Positions 53,240 through 61,855 of a stretch of DNA of 64,000 nt are shown here, piece by piece. Under the pieces are notes generated by a model. It was not told the DNA's origin. It worked only from the letters and a program-made list of their open reading frames with translations, and ran no database searches. The stretch comes from Niveibacterium umoris (GTDB lineage Bacteria > Pseudomonadota > Gammaproteobacteria > Burkholderiales > Rhodocyclaceae), in the NCBI RefSeq assembly GCF_014197015.1, contig NZ_JACIET010000001.1:2259392-2323391 (forward strand), in the 5' to 3' direction. The number at the start of each line of letters is the position of its first letter. Within the stretch, counting starts at the first letter, position 1. The translations under genes were made by a program, and so were the position numbers.

Positions 53240-55140
53240 TGAGACGCGCAGTCTCCGCCCTCTCCGCACTCGCCTTCCTCGTGTCAGCCGGCTGTGCCCA
53301 GAACCCGGTGAAGCCGGACACCGGCAAGCACATCGCCCCAGAAGCGGCGGCCTCGGCACCTGTCAACGGGCCCGCGCCGATTCCGGACCCGGTGCAACAG
53401 AGCTTCGCGCTGCCGCGGCCCAAATCGGCGGCACGCACCGAAACGCATTCGGTCGTCGTACATAACGTGAAGGCGCAGGATCTGCTGTTCGCCCTGGCGC
53501 GCGACGCCCGCATCAACGTCGACGTCCACCCTGGCGTCGAAGGCACGGTGACGCTCAACGCACTGGACCAGACGCTGCCGCAGTTGCTTGACCGCATTGC
53601 GCAACAGGTCGACATGCGCTGGGAAATGCGCGGCGAAACGCTGGTGGTGAAACCGGACTCGCCCTTCCTGCGCCTCTACAAGATCGACTACCTCAACATG
53701 GGGCGCGATTCGAATGCAGTCGTGTCGGTGTCGAGCGAACTGGGCAACGCCGGGGTCAATGGCATCACCAGCGCCGCCACGCAGTCACTCAATGGCGGCA
53801 GCAATTCCAGCACGCACATCGAGAACACCTCGCGCAACCGTTTCTGGGAGACATTGATCCGCAACCTGCAGGAAATCCTGCGCGAGACGGACAAGCTTGT
53901 CGCCGCCGACGCCAGCGCCACACGCAGTACCGCCGCGGCGCCAGCCTCCGCTACGCCGACGGCGCCGGCGATCGCGCTCGACAAGTACCTGATCGAGCGT
54001 TGCCGCAAGCTCAATCCGAAAGACGTCGATGCGATGCAGAGCTGCTACGCGCAGACAAGCCAGGAGATGCTTGCCGCAGAGCGTGTCGGCCGCGGCGCGC
54101 CTGAAGAAGTAACCAGCGCCACGACGAGCGGCCCGACATACCGCGAAGCGGCCTCGGTCATCGCCAGCCCCGAGACCGGAGTCGTCTCGGTGCGCGCCAC
54201 CGCCCGCCAGCATGAGAAGGTGCAGGAATTCCTCGATCGCGTCATCGACAGCGCGCGCCGGCAGGTGCTGATTGAAGCCACCATCGCAGAAGTCGACCTG
54301 TCGCAAAACTACCAGCAGGGGGTCGACTGGTCGAAGATCGACCTGTCCGGCACCGGCTTCAGGATCTCCCAAGGCGCGCTTGGCAACATCGCAGCACCGG
54401 CTTCCAGCCTGATCGAGATCGGCTTCACGTCGAAGGGCGGCAGCTTTGCCGGCAGCGTCAAGCTGCTCGAGTCCTTCGGCGACGTAAAGGTGCTATCGAG
54501 CCCCAAGGTCTCGGTGTTGAACAACCAGACTGCCGTACTGAAAGTCGTCGACAACTCGGTCTACTTCACGATCCAGACCAATGTGCAGCGCGGCAACGGC
54601 ACCAGCCAGGGCGACCTGACGACCTACAACACGACGGTGCATACGGTGCCGATCGGGCTGATCCTCAACGTCACGCCGCAGATCGGCGACAACGGCACGG
54701 TGATCCTGAACGTGCGCCCCAGCCTGTCGCGCATCGTCGGCAAGGCCGTGGACCCGAATCCGCAATTGAAGCTTCTGAACATCACCAACGAGATTCCGGT
54801 GGTGCGCGCGCGCGAGATTGAATCGGTGATCCGCGTCGAAAACGGCAACATCGCGGTCATGGGCGGCCTGATGGAGGACGCGATCGAGTTCAACAAGGAC
54901 ACGGTGCCCGGTGCTGCCGGCCTGCCCCTGATCGGCGGCCTGTTCCAGAACCGCAACGACACGCGCCGCAAGAGCGAACTGGTGATCCTGCTGCGGCCAA
55001 CCATCGTGCGTCAGTCCAGCCTCGAAGGCGACTATCGCGAGCAACGCGGCAGCCTGCCGGGTAACGAATTCTTCAAGAGCGAATCAGGCCCCAGCCTGCT
55101 CAACCTGGATCGCATCCCGACGGCGACCGGCACGAAATGA
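53236..55140 (+). CDS. mshL: MshL-like pilus secretin
   Basis: Outer-membrane secretin of 634 residues. The leader ends in LVSAGC, a lipobox, so the N-terminus is lipidated. An N-terminal STN-like domain follows (VHNVKAQDLLFALARDARINVDVHPGVEGTVTLNA), a middle region with a Gly/Ser/Asn-rich insert, and the secretin core (IEATIAEVDLSQNYQQGVDW, VKVLSSPKVSVLNNQTAVLKV, VPIGLILNVTPQIGDNGTVILNVRPSLSR, GGLMEDAIEFNKDTVPGAAGLPLIGGLFQ). It forms the outer-membrane ring for an MSHA-type filament. It overlaps mshM and mshN by four bases each. Confidence 0.94.
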   Translation: MMRRAVSALSALAFLVSAGCAQNPVKPDTGKHIAPEAAASAPVNGPAPIPDPVQQSFALPRPKSAARTETHSVVVHNVKAQDLLFALARDARINVDVHPGVEGTVTLNALDQTLPQLLDRIAQQVDMRWEMRGETLVVKPDSPFLRLYKIDYLNMGRDSNAVVSVSSELGNAGVNGITSAATQSLNGGSNSSTHIENTSRNRFWETLIRNLQEILRETDKLVAADASATRSTAAAPASATPTAPAIALDKYLIERCRKLNPKDVDAMQSCYAQTSQEMLAAERVGRGAPEEVTSATTSGPTYREAASVIASPETGVVSVRATARQHEKVQEFLDRVIDSARRQVLIEATIAEVDLSQNYQQGVDWSKIDLSGTGFRISQGALGNIAAPASSLIEIGFTSKGGSFAGSVKLLESFGDVKVLSSPKVSVLNNQTAVLKVVDNSVYFTIQTNVQRGNGTSQGDLTTYNTTVHTVPIGLILNVTPQIGDNGTVILNVRPSLSRIVGKAVDPNPQLKLLNITNEIPVVRAREIESVIRVENGNIAVMGGLMEDAIEFNKDTVPGAAGLPLIGGLFQNRNDTRRKSELVILLRPTIVRQSSLEGDYREQRGSLPGNEFFKSESGPSLLNLDRIPTATGTK

Positions 55141-56321
55141 GCCTGCTGATCGATGCCCTTCGCAAGGCCGAGGCCAACCGGCAGCAAGCGGTGGGCGGCG
55201 CCAATGCGGCAGCATCCGAAGTCGCCGAAGCGCTATCGCTCGAACCGATCGATCTCGACACCGCCGACCTGCCGCCGGCCGCAGCCCCGGCGGGCGCCTA
55301 TGCGTCTGCCACCAAGGCGGGGCAACCACGCTTGCCGTCCGTCAGCGCCACAGCAGCGGCAGACGAGGCTGCGCGCCGGAATGCTCGCCAACTGTTCAAC
55401 TCGAAGCCGGTGCAACGCACCTCGCCGGTGTGGTGGGCCGCGACAGGCGCGCTGATCATTGCCGCGGGCGGCGTGGGCTACGTGTGGTTGCAGACCCAGC
55501 CGCGCACACTGGGTGTGGTGCAGCCACCCGCGCGCGCGGTGACGTCGGTCGAGGCCGATCACGCGGTCAGCGCGCCTATCGCACAGTCCGCTCAGGCCGA
55601 AGCGGCACCGCCTGCACCGCCGGTCAAGATCGATCCCGCTGCCGATCCCGTCCGCCCGGGCCGCAATCGCCCCCGCGCCAGCGGCGTCGCCGCTGCTGAC
55701 GGGGCCGCGGACCCGGTCGTTCTACGCGCCGGCGGCCCAGCCACCCGCTCAGCCGCCAGCACCGCGATCGAGATGGCCTATGGCGCGTACGAGCGGGGTG
55801 AACTGGCCCTCGCACGCTCGCTTTACCAGGAAGCGCTTCGCACCGATCCGCGCGCGGCCGACGCACTCAACGGCCTCGCCGCTACGGCCTTGCGACAGGG
55901 CCAACCCCGCGAAGCGGAGCAACTCTTCTCGCGTGCGCTGCAGAACAATCCACAGGACGCGGTTGCGCGCGCGGGCATGCTTTCGCTCGGTCGTGAGACC
56001 GACCCGATGGCTGCGGAGAGTCGCCTCAAAGGCGCCATCGCGGAAACGCCGGGCACCGCCAGCAACCACTTCGCATTGGGCAACCTGCAGGCGGCGAGCG
56101 GACGCTGGAACGACGCACAGCAGTCCTACTTCAGCGCCTGCACGCTGGAGCCCGACAACCCGGATTACCTCTTCAACCTGGCCGTCGCGCTGGACCGTAT
56201 CAACCAGCCACGACTCGCTCGGCAATACTACGAACGCGCGCTGAGCGCCGCCGAAAAGCGCCCGGCGGCCTTCGACAAACAGGCCGCGTTGCGCCGCGCC
56301 CAGTCGCTGGCCGCACTCTGA
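55137..56321 (+). CDS. MshN-like TPR protein
   Basis: Bitopic protein of 394 residues. The short cytoplasmic start MSLLIDALRKAEANR is typical of MshN/GspB-type proteins; a membrane helix lies at about 99-117, then an Ala/Pro linker and a periplasmic part (about 200-394) built of TPR-like helices (YGAYERGELALARSLYQEAL, ALNGLAATALRQGQPREAEQLF, YLFNLAVALDRINQPRLARQYY). Such TPR proteins act as periplasmic scaffolds for the pilus machine. Overlap of four bases with mshL. Confidence 0.85.
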   Translation: MSLLIDALRKAEANRQQAVGGANAAASEVAEALSLEPIDLDTADLPPAAAPAGAYASATKAGQPRLPSVSATAAADEAARRNARQLFNSKPVQRTSPVWWAATGALIIAAGGVGYVWLQTQPRTLGVVQPPARAVTSVEADHAVSAPIAQSAQAEAAPPAPPVKIDPAADPVRPGRNRPRASGVAAADGAADPVVLRAGGPATRSAASTAIEMAYGAYERGELALARSLYQEALRTDPRAADALNGLAATALRQGQPREAEQLFSRALQNNPQDAVARAGMLSLGRETDPMAAESRLKGAIAETPGTASNHFALGNLQAASGRWNDAQQSYFSACTLEPDNPDYLFNLAVALDRINQPRLARQYYERALSAAEKRPAAFDKQAALRRAQSLAAL

Positions 56322-56325
56322 CCGG

Positions 56326-58038
56326 ATGACCGACCCGCTCTCGCTCAATCGCCAACCGCTAGGCCAGTTGCTGATCACGCAAGGCTTGATCGGCGAAGAC
56401 CAGTTGCGTATCGCGCTGATGGAGCAGGCGCGCACCAACCAGGCGCTGGGCAAGCTGCTGATCGAGCTTGGCTTCGTATCGGAGAGCACGCTGCGCGACG
56501 CGCTGTCCGAGACTCTCGGCAAGCAGGCGGTCGATCTGTCACGTGCGATCGTCGATCCGGTCGCTTTGAGCCTGGTGCCGCAGGAACTCGCCAAACGCCA
56601 CCGCCTGCTGCCGCTGAGCTTCGACCCGCTGGGTCGCGCGCTGACGGTGGCGATTTCCGATCTCGATGACATCGTCGCGCTCGACAAGCTGCGCAGCACG
56701 CTGCCCGAAGACATCTCGATTGACACGATGCTGGCGGGCGACTCGGAGATTGTCCGTGCGATCGACCAGCATTACGGCTACGAACTGTCGATCGACGGCA
56801 TCCTCAACGAGATCGAGACCGGCGAAGTCGACTTCCGCAGCCTGGCCTATTCGGGGGACGAATACAGCCAGCCGGTGGTGCGCCTGGTGGATGCGTTGCT
56901 GGCTGACGCGGTGAAGCGGGAGTCCTCGGACATCCACTTCGAGCCGGAAGCGAACTTCCTGCGCATCCGCTACCGCATCGACGGCATGCTGCGACAGATC
57001 CGCGCGCTGCACCGCTCGTACTGGTCGGCGATGGCGGTGCGGCTGAAGGTGATGGCGAACCTGAACATCGCCGAGACCCGCGCGCCGCAGGATGGCCGCA
57101 TCTCGATCAACATCAGCGGCCGCCCGGTGGATTTCCGCGTCTCGGCGCAACCGACGATCCACGGCGAGAACATCGTGCTGCGGGTGCTCGATCGCCAGAA
57201 AGGCATCGTCCCGCTGAACGACCTGGGCCTCGGCGAGGCCCAGCTCGACATGCTCAAGCTGATGATCGCGCGCCCCGAAGGCATCATCCTCGTCACAGGC
57301 CCCACCGGCAGCGGCAAGACCACCACGCTGTACTCGATCCTGCGTCACATCAACGACGAAGGCATCAACATCATGACGCTGGAGGATCCGGTCGAATACC
57401 CGATGGCCATGATCCGCCAGACCTCGATCTCCGAAGCGACCAAGCTCGACTTCGCCAACGGCGTGCGGGCAATGATGCGGCAGGATCCGGATGTGATCCT
57501 GGTGGGCGAAATCCGCGACGCGGACACCGCCGAGATGGCCTTCCGCGCGGCCATGACGGGCCATCAGGTGTACTCGACGCTGCATACCAATTCCGCGCTG
57601 GGCGTGATCCCGCGCCTGCTCGACATCGGCATCCAGCCCGACATCATGGCCGGCCACATCATCGGGGTCGTCGGGCAGCGCCTGGTGCGCAAGCTGTGCC
57701 CGCACTGCAAGCGCGCCCGGCCTCCCGAATCCTTCGAGCTGCGGCTGATGGCGATTGCGCCGGAGCGCGCGCCGGCCAGCATTTTCGAACCCGGCGGCTG
57801 TACCCGCTGCGAATTCCAGGGCTTCCGTGGCCGCAGCGCGATCATGGAAGTGGTGCGGATGGACGGCGACCTCGACGAGTTGGTGGCCCGCCGCGCAACC
57901 CTGCGCGAAATCCGCAATGCTGCGCGCGCCAAGGGCTTCCGCACACTCGCCGAAGACGGCGTACGGCGTGTGCTCGACGGCACCACCTCGCTGGCTGAAC
58001 TTGCGCGCGTGGTCGACCTGACCGACCGCATGTCCTGA
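56326..58038 (+). CDS. mshE: MshE-type pilus extension ATPase
   Basis: PilB/GspE-family ATPase of 570 residues. The N-domain carries two MshEN-like repeats (about 11-35, PLGQLLITQGLIGEDQLRIAL; and about 40-65, ALGKLLIELGFVSESTLRDAL). MshEN binds cyclic di-GMP in Vibrio MshE (established). The core has Walker A GPTGSGKTT at 325-333, QDPDVILVGEIRD, STLHTN and a zinc four-Cys motif (CPHC and CTRC). It powers filament extension in the MSHA-type locus. Both repeats begin with Pro or Ala where Arg is usual, so ligand binding may be weaker or lost. Five bases separate it from the MshN-like gene. Confidence 0.94.
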   Translation: MTDPLSLNRQPLGQLLITQGLIGEDQLRIALMEQARTNQALGKLLIELGFVSESTLRDALSETLGKQAVDLSRAIVDPVALSLVPQELAKRHRLLPLSFDPLGRALTVAISDLDDIVALDKLRSTLPEDISIDTMLAGDSEIVRAIDQHYGYELSIDGILNEIETGEVDFRSLAYSGDEYSQPVVRLVDALLADAVKRESSDIHFEPEANFLRIRYRIDGMLRQIRALHRSYWSAMAVRLKVMANLNIAETRAPQDGRISINISGRPVDFRVSAQPTIHGENIVLRVLDRQKGIVPLNDLGLGEAQLDMLKLMIARPEGIILVTGPTGSGKTTTLYSILRHINDEGINIMTLEDPVEYPMAMIRQTSISEATKLDFANGVRAMMRQDPDVILVGEIRDADTAEMAFRAAMTGHQVYSTLHTNSALGVIPRLLDIGIQPDIMAGHIIGVVGQRLVRKLCPHCKRARPPESFELRLMAIAPERAPASIFEPGGCTRCEFQGFRGRSAIMEVVRMDGDLDELVARRATLREIRNAARAKGFRTLAEDGVRRVLDGTTSLAELARVVDLTDRMS

Positions 58039-58048
58039 GGCCGGCGAC

Positions 58049-59251
58049 ATGGCTGTCTTTGCCTACCGCGCCATGAACCGCACCGGCCGCGTGATCCGCG
58101 GCGAGATGGAGGCGGTGAATCTGGTCGATCTGGAACTGCGCCTGCGCCGGATGGACCTCGACTTCATCAACGGCGAAGCCGCGCGTACCGGGGTCGCCTG
58201 GCGGCGCGGCCGCATCCCACGGCGCGAGCTGATGCACTTCTGCTTTCACCTCGAACAGCTCACACGCGCGGGCGTGCCGATTCTCGAATCGCTCTGCGAC
58301 CTGCGCGACTCCACCGTGCACGCGCGCTTCCGCGAGATCGTGGCCGGTCTGGTCGAAAGCATCGAGGGGGGGCGCAGTCTCTCGCAGGCAATGCAGGAAC
58401 AGCCCACCGCCTTCGATTCGGTGTTTTGCGCGTTGATCCGCGCCGGCGAGGCGACCGGCAACCTGCCGGAAGTGCTCGACGCGCTCAACGAATCGCTCAA
58501 GCGCGACGACGAACTGGCCAGCTATACCCAGCGTCTGGTGATCTACCCGAGCATCGTGGTCAGCGTGATTCTCGGCGCGATCACCGTGTCGATGGTCTAC
58601 GTAGTCCCGGAGCTGTCGAAGCTCTTCGTTTCCACTGGCCAGGCGCTGCCTTTCCACACTCGCGCGCTGATTGCGGTGTCGCATGTCGTCAGCCAGCATG
58701 GCTGGTGGCTGGCGCTGTTGCTGGTCGGGTCTGTCATCGGGCTGCGGATTGCCGCCATCAACAACACCAATCTGCAGATGCGGATCGACAGGGCGAAGCT
58801 CTCCGCCCCGTTGTTCGGCGAGGTATACCGCAAGATCATCCTCGCCCGCTTCGCTTCGCTGTTCTCAATGATGTACGGCTCAGGCATCGCGATCATAGAT
58901 TCGGTGCGGATCGCACAGGACGTGGCCGGCAACAAGCTGGTGCAGCGGGCGCTGATCCAGGTCGAACAGCACATTGCCGAGGGTCAGAATGTCACCTCGG
59001 CATTCGGACGGGTCGGGCTCTTCCCGCCGCTGGTGACGCGCATGCTGCGCATCGGCGAGAACACCGGCGCGCTCGACAAGGCGCTGCAGAATGTCAGCTA
59101 CTTTTACGAACGCGATGTGCGCGAGTCGATAGCACGGGTGCAGACCATGATGGAGCCCATCCTGACGCTTCTGCTCGGCTCGCTGCTGCTTTGGGTGATG
59201 CTGTCGGTGCTCGGCCCGATCTACGACATCATCACCCGGATGAAGGTCTGA
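58049..59251 (+). CDS. mshG: MshG-type pilus platform protein (GspF/PilC family)
   Basis: Inner-membrane platform protein of 400 residues with two repeated GspF domains and three membrane helices. Seen: FAYRAMNRTGRVIRGEMEA, the first-domain FHLEQLTRAGVPILESLCDLRDS, GGRSLSQAM, IRAGEATGNLPEVL, and the second-domain FASLFSMMYGSGIAIIDSVRIAQ and LRIGENTGALDKALQNVSYFYERD. It turns the ATPase rotation into pilin insertion. It starts 10 bases after mshE and is followed by 83 non-coding bases. Confidence 0.95.
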   Translation: MAVFAYRAMNRTGRVIRGEMEAVNLVDLELRLRRMDLDFINGEAARTGVAWRRGRIPRRELMHFCFHLEQLTRAGVPILESLCDLRDSTVHARFREIVAGLVESIEGGRSLSQAMQEQPTAFDSVFCALIRAGEATGNLPEVLDALNESLKRDDELASYTQRLVIYPSIVVSVILGAITVSMVYVVPELSKLFVSTGQALPFHTRALIAVSHVVSQHGWWLALLLVGSVIGLRIAAINNTNLQMRIDRAKLSAPLFGEVYRKIILARFASLFSMMYGSGIAIIDSVRIAQDVAGNKLVQRALIQVEQHIAEGQNVTSAFGRVGLFPPLVTRMLRIGENTGALDKALQNVSYFYERDVRESIARVQTMMEPILTLLLGSLLLWVMLSVLGPIYDIITRMKV

Positions 59252-59334
59252 CATGAGACAAGCCGCACGCTCACCGCGTTCGCTGCCCCCAGTGCGGGAG
59301 CGTCAGTGTCTTCGGGCCACCGGGCGTCACTGAC

Positions 59335-60900
59335 ATGGCGCTCCGCTACCTCCTCTACCTCGAATCGGGCGGCATCTCCAGTTGGTACTGGCAGAGCGGC
59401 CAGATGGCGCCGGGGCCGTCGTTCGACAACGACGAGGGCGGCCATGCGGCGTTCGCGGCCTGGCTCGAAGAGTGCCGCGGCGGGCATTTCACGGTGCTGG
59501 CCGACTGCGTCGAGGAAGGCTTCCAGGTCGATACGACACCGCATGTCGTGGGGCCGGACCGCCACGCGCTGATCGCGCGCAAGCAGAACCAGTATTTCTA
59601 CGGCTCGCCCTATGCGACCGCGATTTCGCTCGGGCGCGAACGTACCGGCCGGCGTGACGAGCGCATCCTGTTCGCGGCGATCACCCGTGCCGCCCTGCTC
59701 GAACCCTGGATCGAGCGGATGCGCACGGCCGACATCGTGCTCACCGGCATCACATCGCCAGCGCTGGTGCTGCCGCATCTGGTGCGCCCGCAGATCCGCG
59801 CCAACGCCCGGCTGCTGGTCGTCACGCTGACACCCGCGGGTTTGCGCCAGACGCTCTTCGAAGACGGCAACCTGCGGTTCTCGCGGCTGTCGACCAGTGC
59901 CGAATCGCACACCACCGCGTGGAGTGCGACGATTCCGTACGAGGTTCAGAAGACCTACCAGTACCTGGTCACCCAGCGGGTCATCGCGCGCGGCTCGCCA
60001 GTCGTCACAGCGGTGGTCGTGCATGAGCAGGATCTGGCCGCAGCGCGCAGTGCCTGCCCGGATTCCGATGCCGTGCGCTACCTCATGCTCGATATCGGTG
60101 AGCGCGCACAGGCATCCGGCCTCAAGGGGCCACCCACCGATTCCGACGCCACACTGTTGCTGCTCAACGCGGCGGCACGCCAGACCGGCGGCCCGCAATT
60201 CGCGCCCGCGCGCGACCGGCTTGCGTGGCGCTGGTGGGTCGCGCGGCGCTTCGTGCTCGCCGCCGGCATGGTCGGTCTGTGCGCAGCCCTGCTGTTTGCC
60301 AGCAAAACGGTGTTCGATACCCGCACGCTGCGTCAGTCAATTGACGACATCGCCCTCGACACCCAGACCCGGCATCTGCGTTACGAGCGCCTGCTGGCCA
60401 CGCTGCCCAAACTGCCGGTGTCGCTCGACGCGCTTCAGGCGGGCGTGGGCGGGCTCGAACGCATCGACGCGCTCGCCGCGGGACCGGCGGATGCGTTGGT
60501 ACGGCTGAGTCATGCGATCGACCGCCACCCCGGGGTTCAGGTACGACGCATCGAATGGTCGCTCGCCCCGGATGCCTTTGACCCGCGCGGCCCGGCCGCC
60601 GCCACTGGGGCGCCGGACACTCCGGCGCTGTCCAACGTGAATCGCGGCACCCTGCGCGATCTGCTCACGATCGAGGCGACGCTGCCGTCCACCTCGCCGA
60701 TGAGCCAGCGCGAGGCGGTGCTCGCGATCAATGCACTGCTGGACGACATCCGCCGCGAAGGCGCAGCGGAGGCGAGCGTGGTGCGTCTGCCCTTCGAGTA
60801 CACCTCGGACCGCACCTTGCGAAGCAATGCCAGCGCACGTGAGCCCGACGCCCGCTTCGTGCTCAAGGCAGCCTTTCCGAGCCGGAGTCCCAAGCCATGA
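59335..60900 (+). CDS. MshI-like (PilM/PilN-type) pilus inner-membrane protein
   Basis: Protein of 521 residues that matches MshI by position rather than by strong motifs. Residues 1-280 form a soluble domain, possibly actin-like as in PilM, with the repeated strand pattern LLVVTLTPAGLRQTLFEDGNL and YVLTGITSP-type segments. A membrane helix (about 300-320) follows RRFVLAAG, and the rest is a PilN-like periplasmic coiled region with an ALSNVNRGTLRDLLTIEATLP strand. No ATP motif is evident. It overlaps the next gene by four bases. Fusion of PilM- and PilN-like parts is the likely reading; the identity as MshI is inference. Confidence 0.68.
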   Translation: MALRYLLYLESGGISSWYWQSGQMAPGPSFDNDEGGHAAFAAWLEECRGGHFTVLADCVEEGFQVDTTPHVVGPDRHALIARKQNQYFYGSPYATAISLGRERTGRRDERILFAAITRAALLEPWIERMRTADIVLTGITSPALVLPHLVRPQIRANARLLVVTLTPAGLRQTLFEDGNLRFSRLSTSAESHTTAWSATIPYEVQKTYQYLVTQRVIARGSPVVTAVVVHEQDLAAARSACPDSDAVRYLMLDIGERAQASGLKGPPTDSDATLLLLNAAARQTGGPQFAPARDRLAWRWWVARRFVLAAGMVGLCAALLFASKTVFDTRTLRQSIDDIALDTQTRHLRYERLLATLPKLPVSLDALQAGVGGLERIDALAAGPADALVRLSHAIDRHPGVQVRRIEWSLAPDAFDPRGPAAATGAPDTPALSNVNRGTLRDLLTIEATLPSTSPMSQREAVLAINALLDDIRREGAAEASVVRLPFEYTSDRTLRSNASAREPDARFVLKAAFPSRSPKP

Positions 60901-61487
60901 ATACGCCTGCCCTGCGTCGCTTCGTGCTGGCGCTGCTGGCCGCCCTGGCGATGATCGGCATCGGCTTCGCTGCACTTTCTGCTGCGCTCAAAGGCAAGGA
61001 GAGCGCCGAAGCCGACTTCCGCACCGCGGAGCGCGAGCGCAACGCCATTGCCAGCCGACTCAGCGCGGCGCAACGTGACGAGCCGGAAATCCGCCGCGCG
61101 CTCGCGCAGTTCGATGCCCTGCGCAAACAGGGTCTGGTGGGCGCCGAACGACGCCTCGAATGGGCCGAAGCTGTCACCCAGACGCGCGCCCGTCGCAAAT
61201 TGCCTTCGCTGGAATTCGAGCTGGCACCGCAGCGCACGTTGCCGGGCGCGCATCCGGAACTGCCCCTGTTATCAAGCGCGATGACGCTGCGTGCCCGCGT
61301 CTGGCACGAGGGCGACTTACTGCGCATCCTCGGCGATCTGCATGGGCAGCGCAGTGCGACCGTGCTGCCGCGTCACTGCGTCATCGAGCGCGACTCAGGC
61401 GACACCGGCGACGAGGCGGCTCCCCTCGGCGTTGTTTGTGAGCTAGACTGGATTACGCTTGGCACCCCCGGCCCGGTTCGCCCATGA
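60897..61487 (+). CDS. MshJ/PilO-like pilus inner-membrane protein
   Basis: Bitopic protein of 196 residues: an N-terminal membrane helix (about 10-30) followed by a coiled coil (about 32-85, EADFRTAERERNAIASRLSAAQRDEPEIRRAL) and a small globular end. This is the PilO/MshJ/GspM layout. It would dimerise with the MshI-like protein and link the platform to the secretin. Coupled by four-base overlaps to the genes on both sides. No strong sequence signature, so the name rests on layout and place. Confidence 0.65.
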   Translation: MNTPALRRFVLALLAALAMIGIGFAALSAALKGKESAEADFRTAERERNAIASRLSAAQRDEPEIRRALAQFDALRKQGLVGAERRLEWAEAVTQTRARRKLPSLEFELAPQRTLPGAHPELPLLSSAMTLRARVWHEGDLLRILGDLHGQRSATVLPRHCVIERDSGDTGDEAAPLGVVCELDWITLGTPGPVRP

Positions 61488-61855
61488 AATCATCACTGCT
61501 GCCCCTCCTTCTCGTCGCAAGTGCCGCGCTCGCCGAACCGCCCGCAGCGGATCCGGCTGCGCCGCTCGGCCGTCTGTTCAACACTGCCGAACGCCGCGCG
61601 AAACTCGACGGCATGCGTGAGCGCAACATCGAACCCGGCACCACACGCACTGAATCCGAAGTTCGTCTCGACGGCATCGTGCGCACCAGCGACGGCCGCA
61701 GCACGGTGTGGGTCAATGGGGTCGCGCGCACCGACCGCGCCGCGGTCACCCACCTCGGCGAACACAGTGCGCGGATCGCCACCGGAAGCGGCCAATCGGT
61801 CGAGCTGCCGGTTGGCGGTTCGATCAGGATGGTCGCCGACGATCAGAACCGGTGA
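61484..61855 (+). CDS. MshK-like (PilP-like) periplasmic pilus protein
   Basis: Small secreted protein of 123 residues with signal peptide (LLPLLLVASAALA) and a short linker, then RLFNTAERRAKLDGMRERN, RLDGIVRTSDGRSTVWVNG and a C-terminal beta-rich stretch. The RLF-T-ERR-LD pattern followed by a V-LDG-V-R domain is that of MshK and related secretin partner proteins (GspC-HR/PilP fold). It sits between the PilO-like protein and the first pseudopilin-like gene and overlaps each. Confidence 0.7.
   Translation: MKSSLLPLLLVASAALAEPPAADPAAPLGRLFNTAERRAKLDGMRERNIEPGTTRTESEVRLDGIVRTSDGRSTVWVNGVARTDRAAVTHLGEHSARIATGSGQSVELPVGGSIRMVADDQNR

Noticed and set aside
59253..59333. A 26-codon open frame between MshG and the MshI-like gene
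   Set aside because: It starts one base after the mshG stop, lacks a ribosome site of its own and its product has no pattern beyond Arg/Pro richness. A leader peptide is possible but unsupported.
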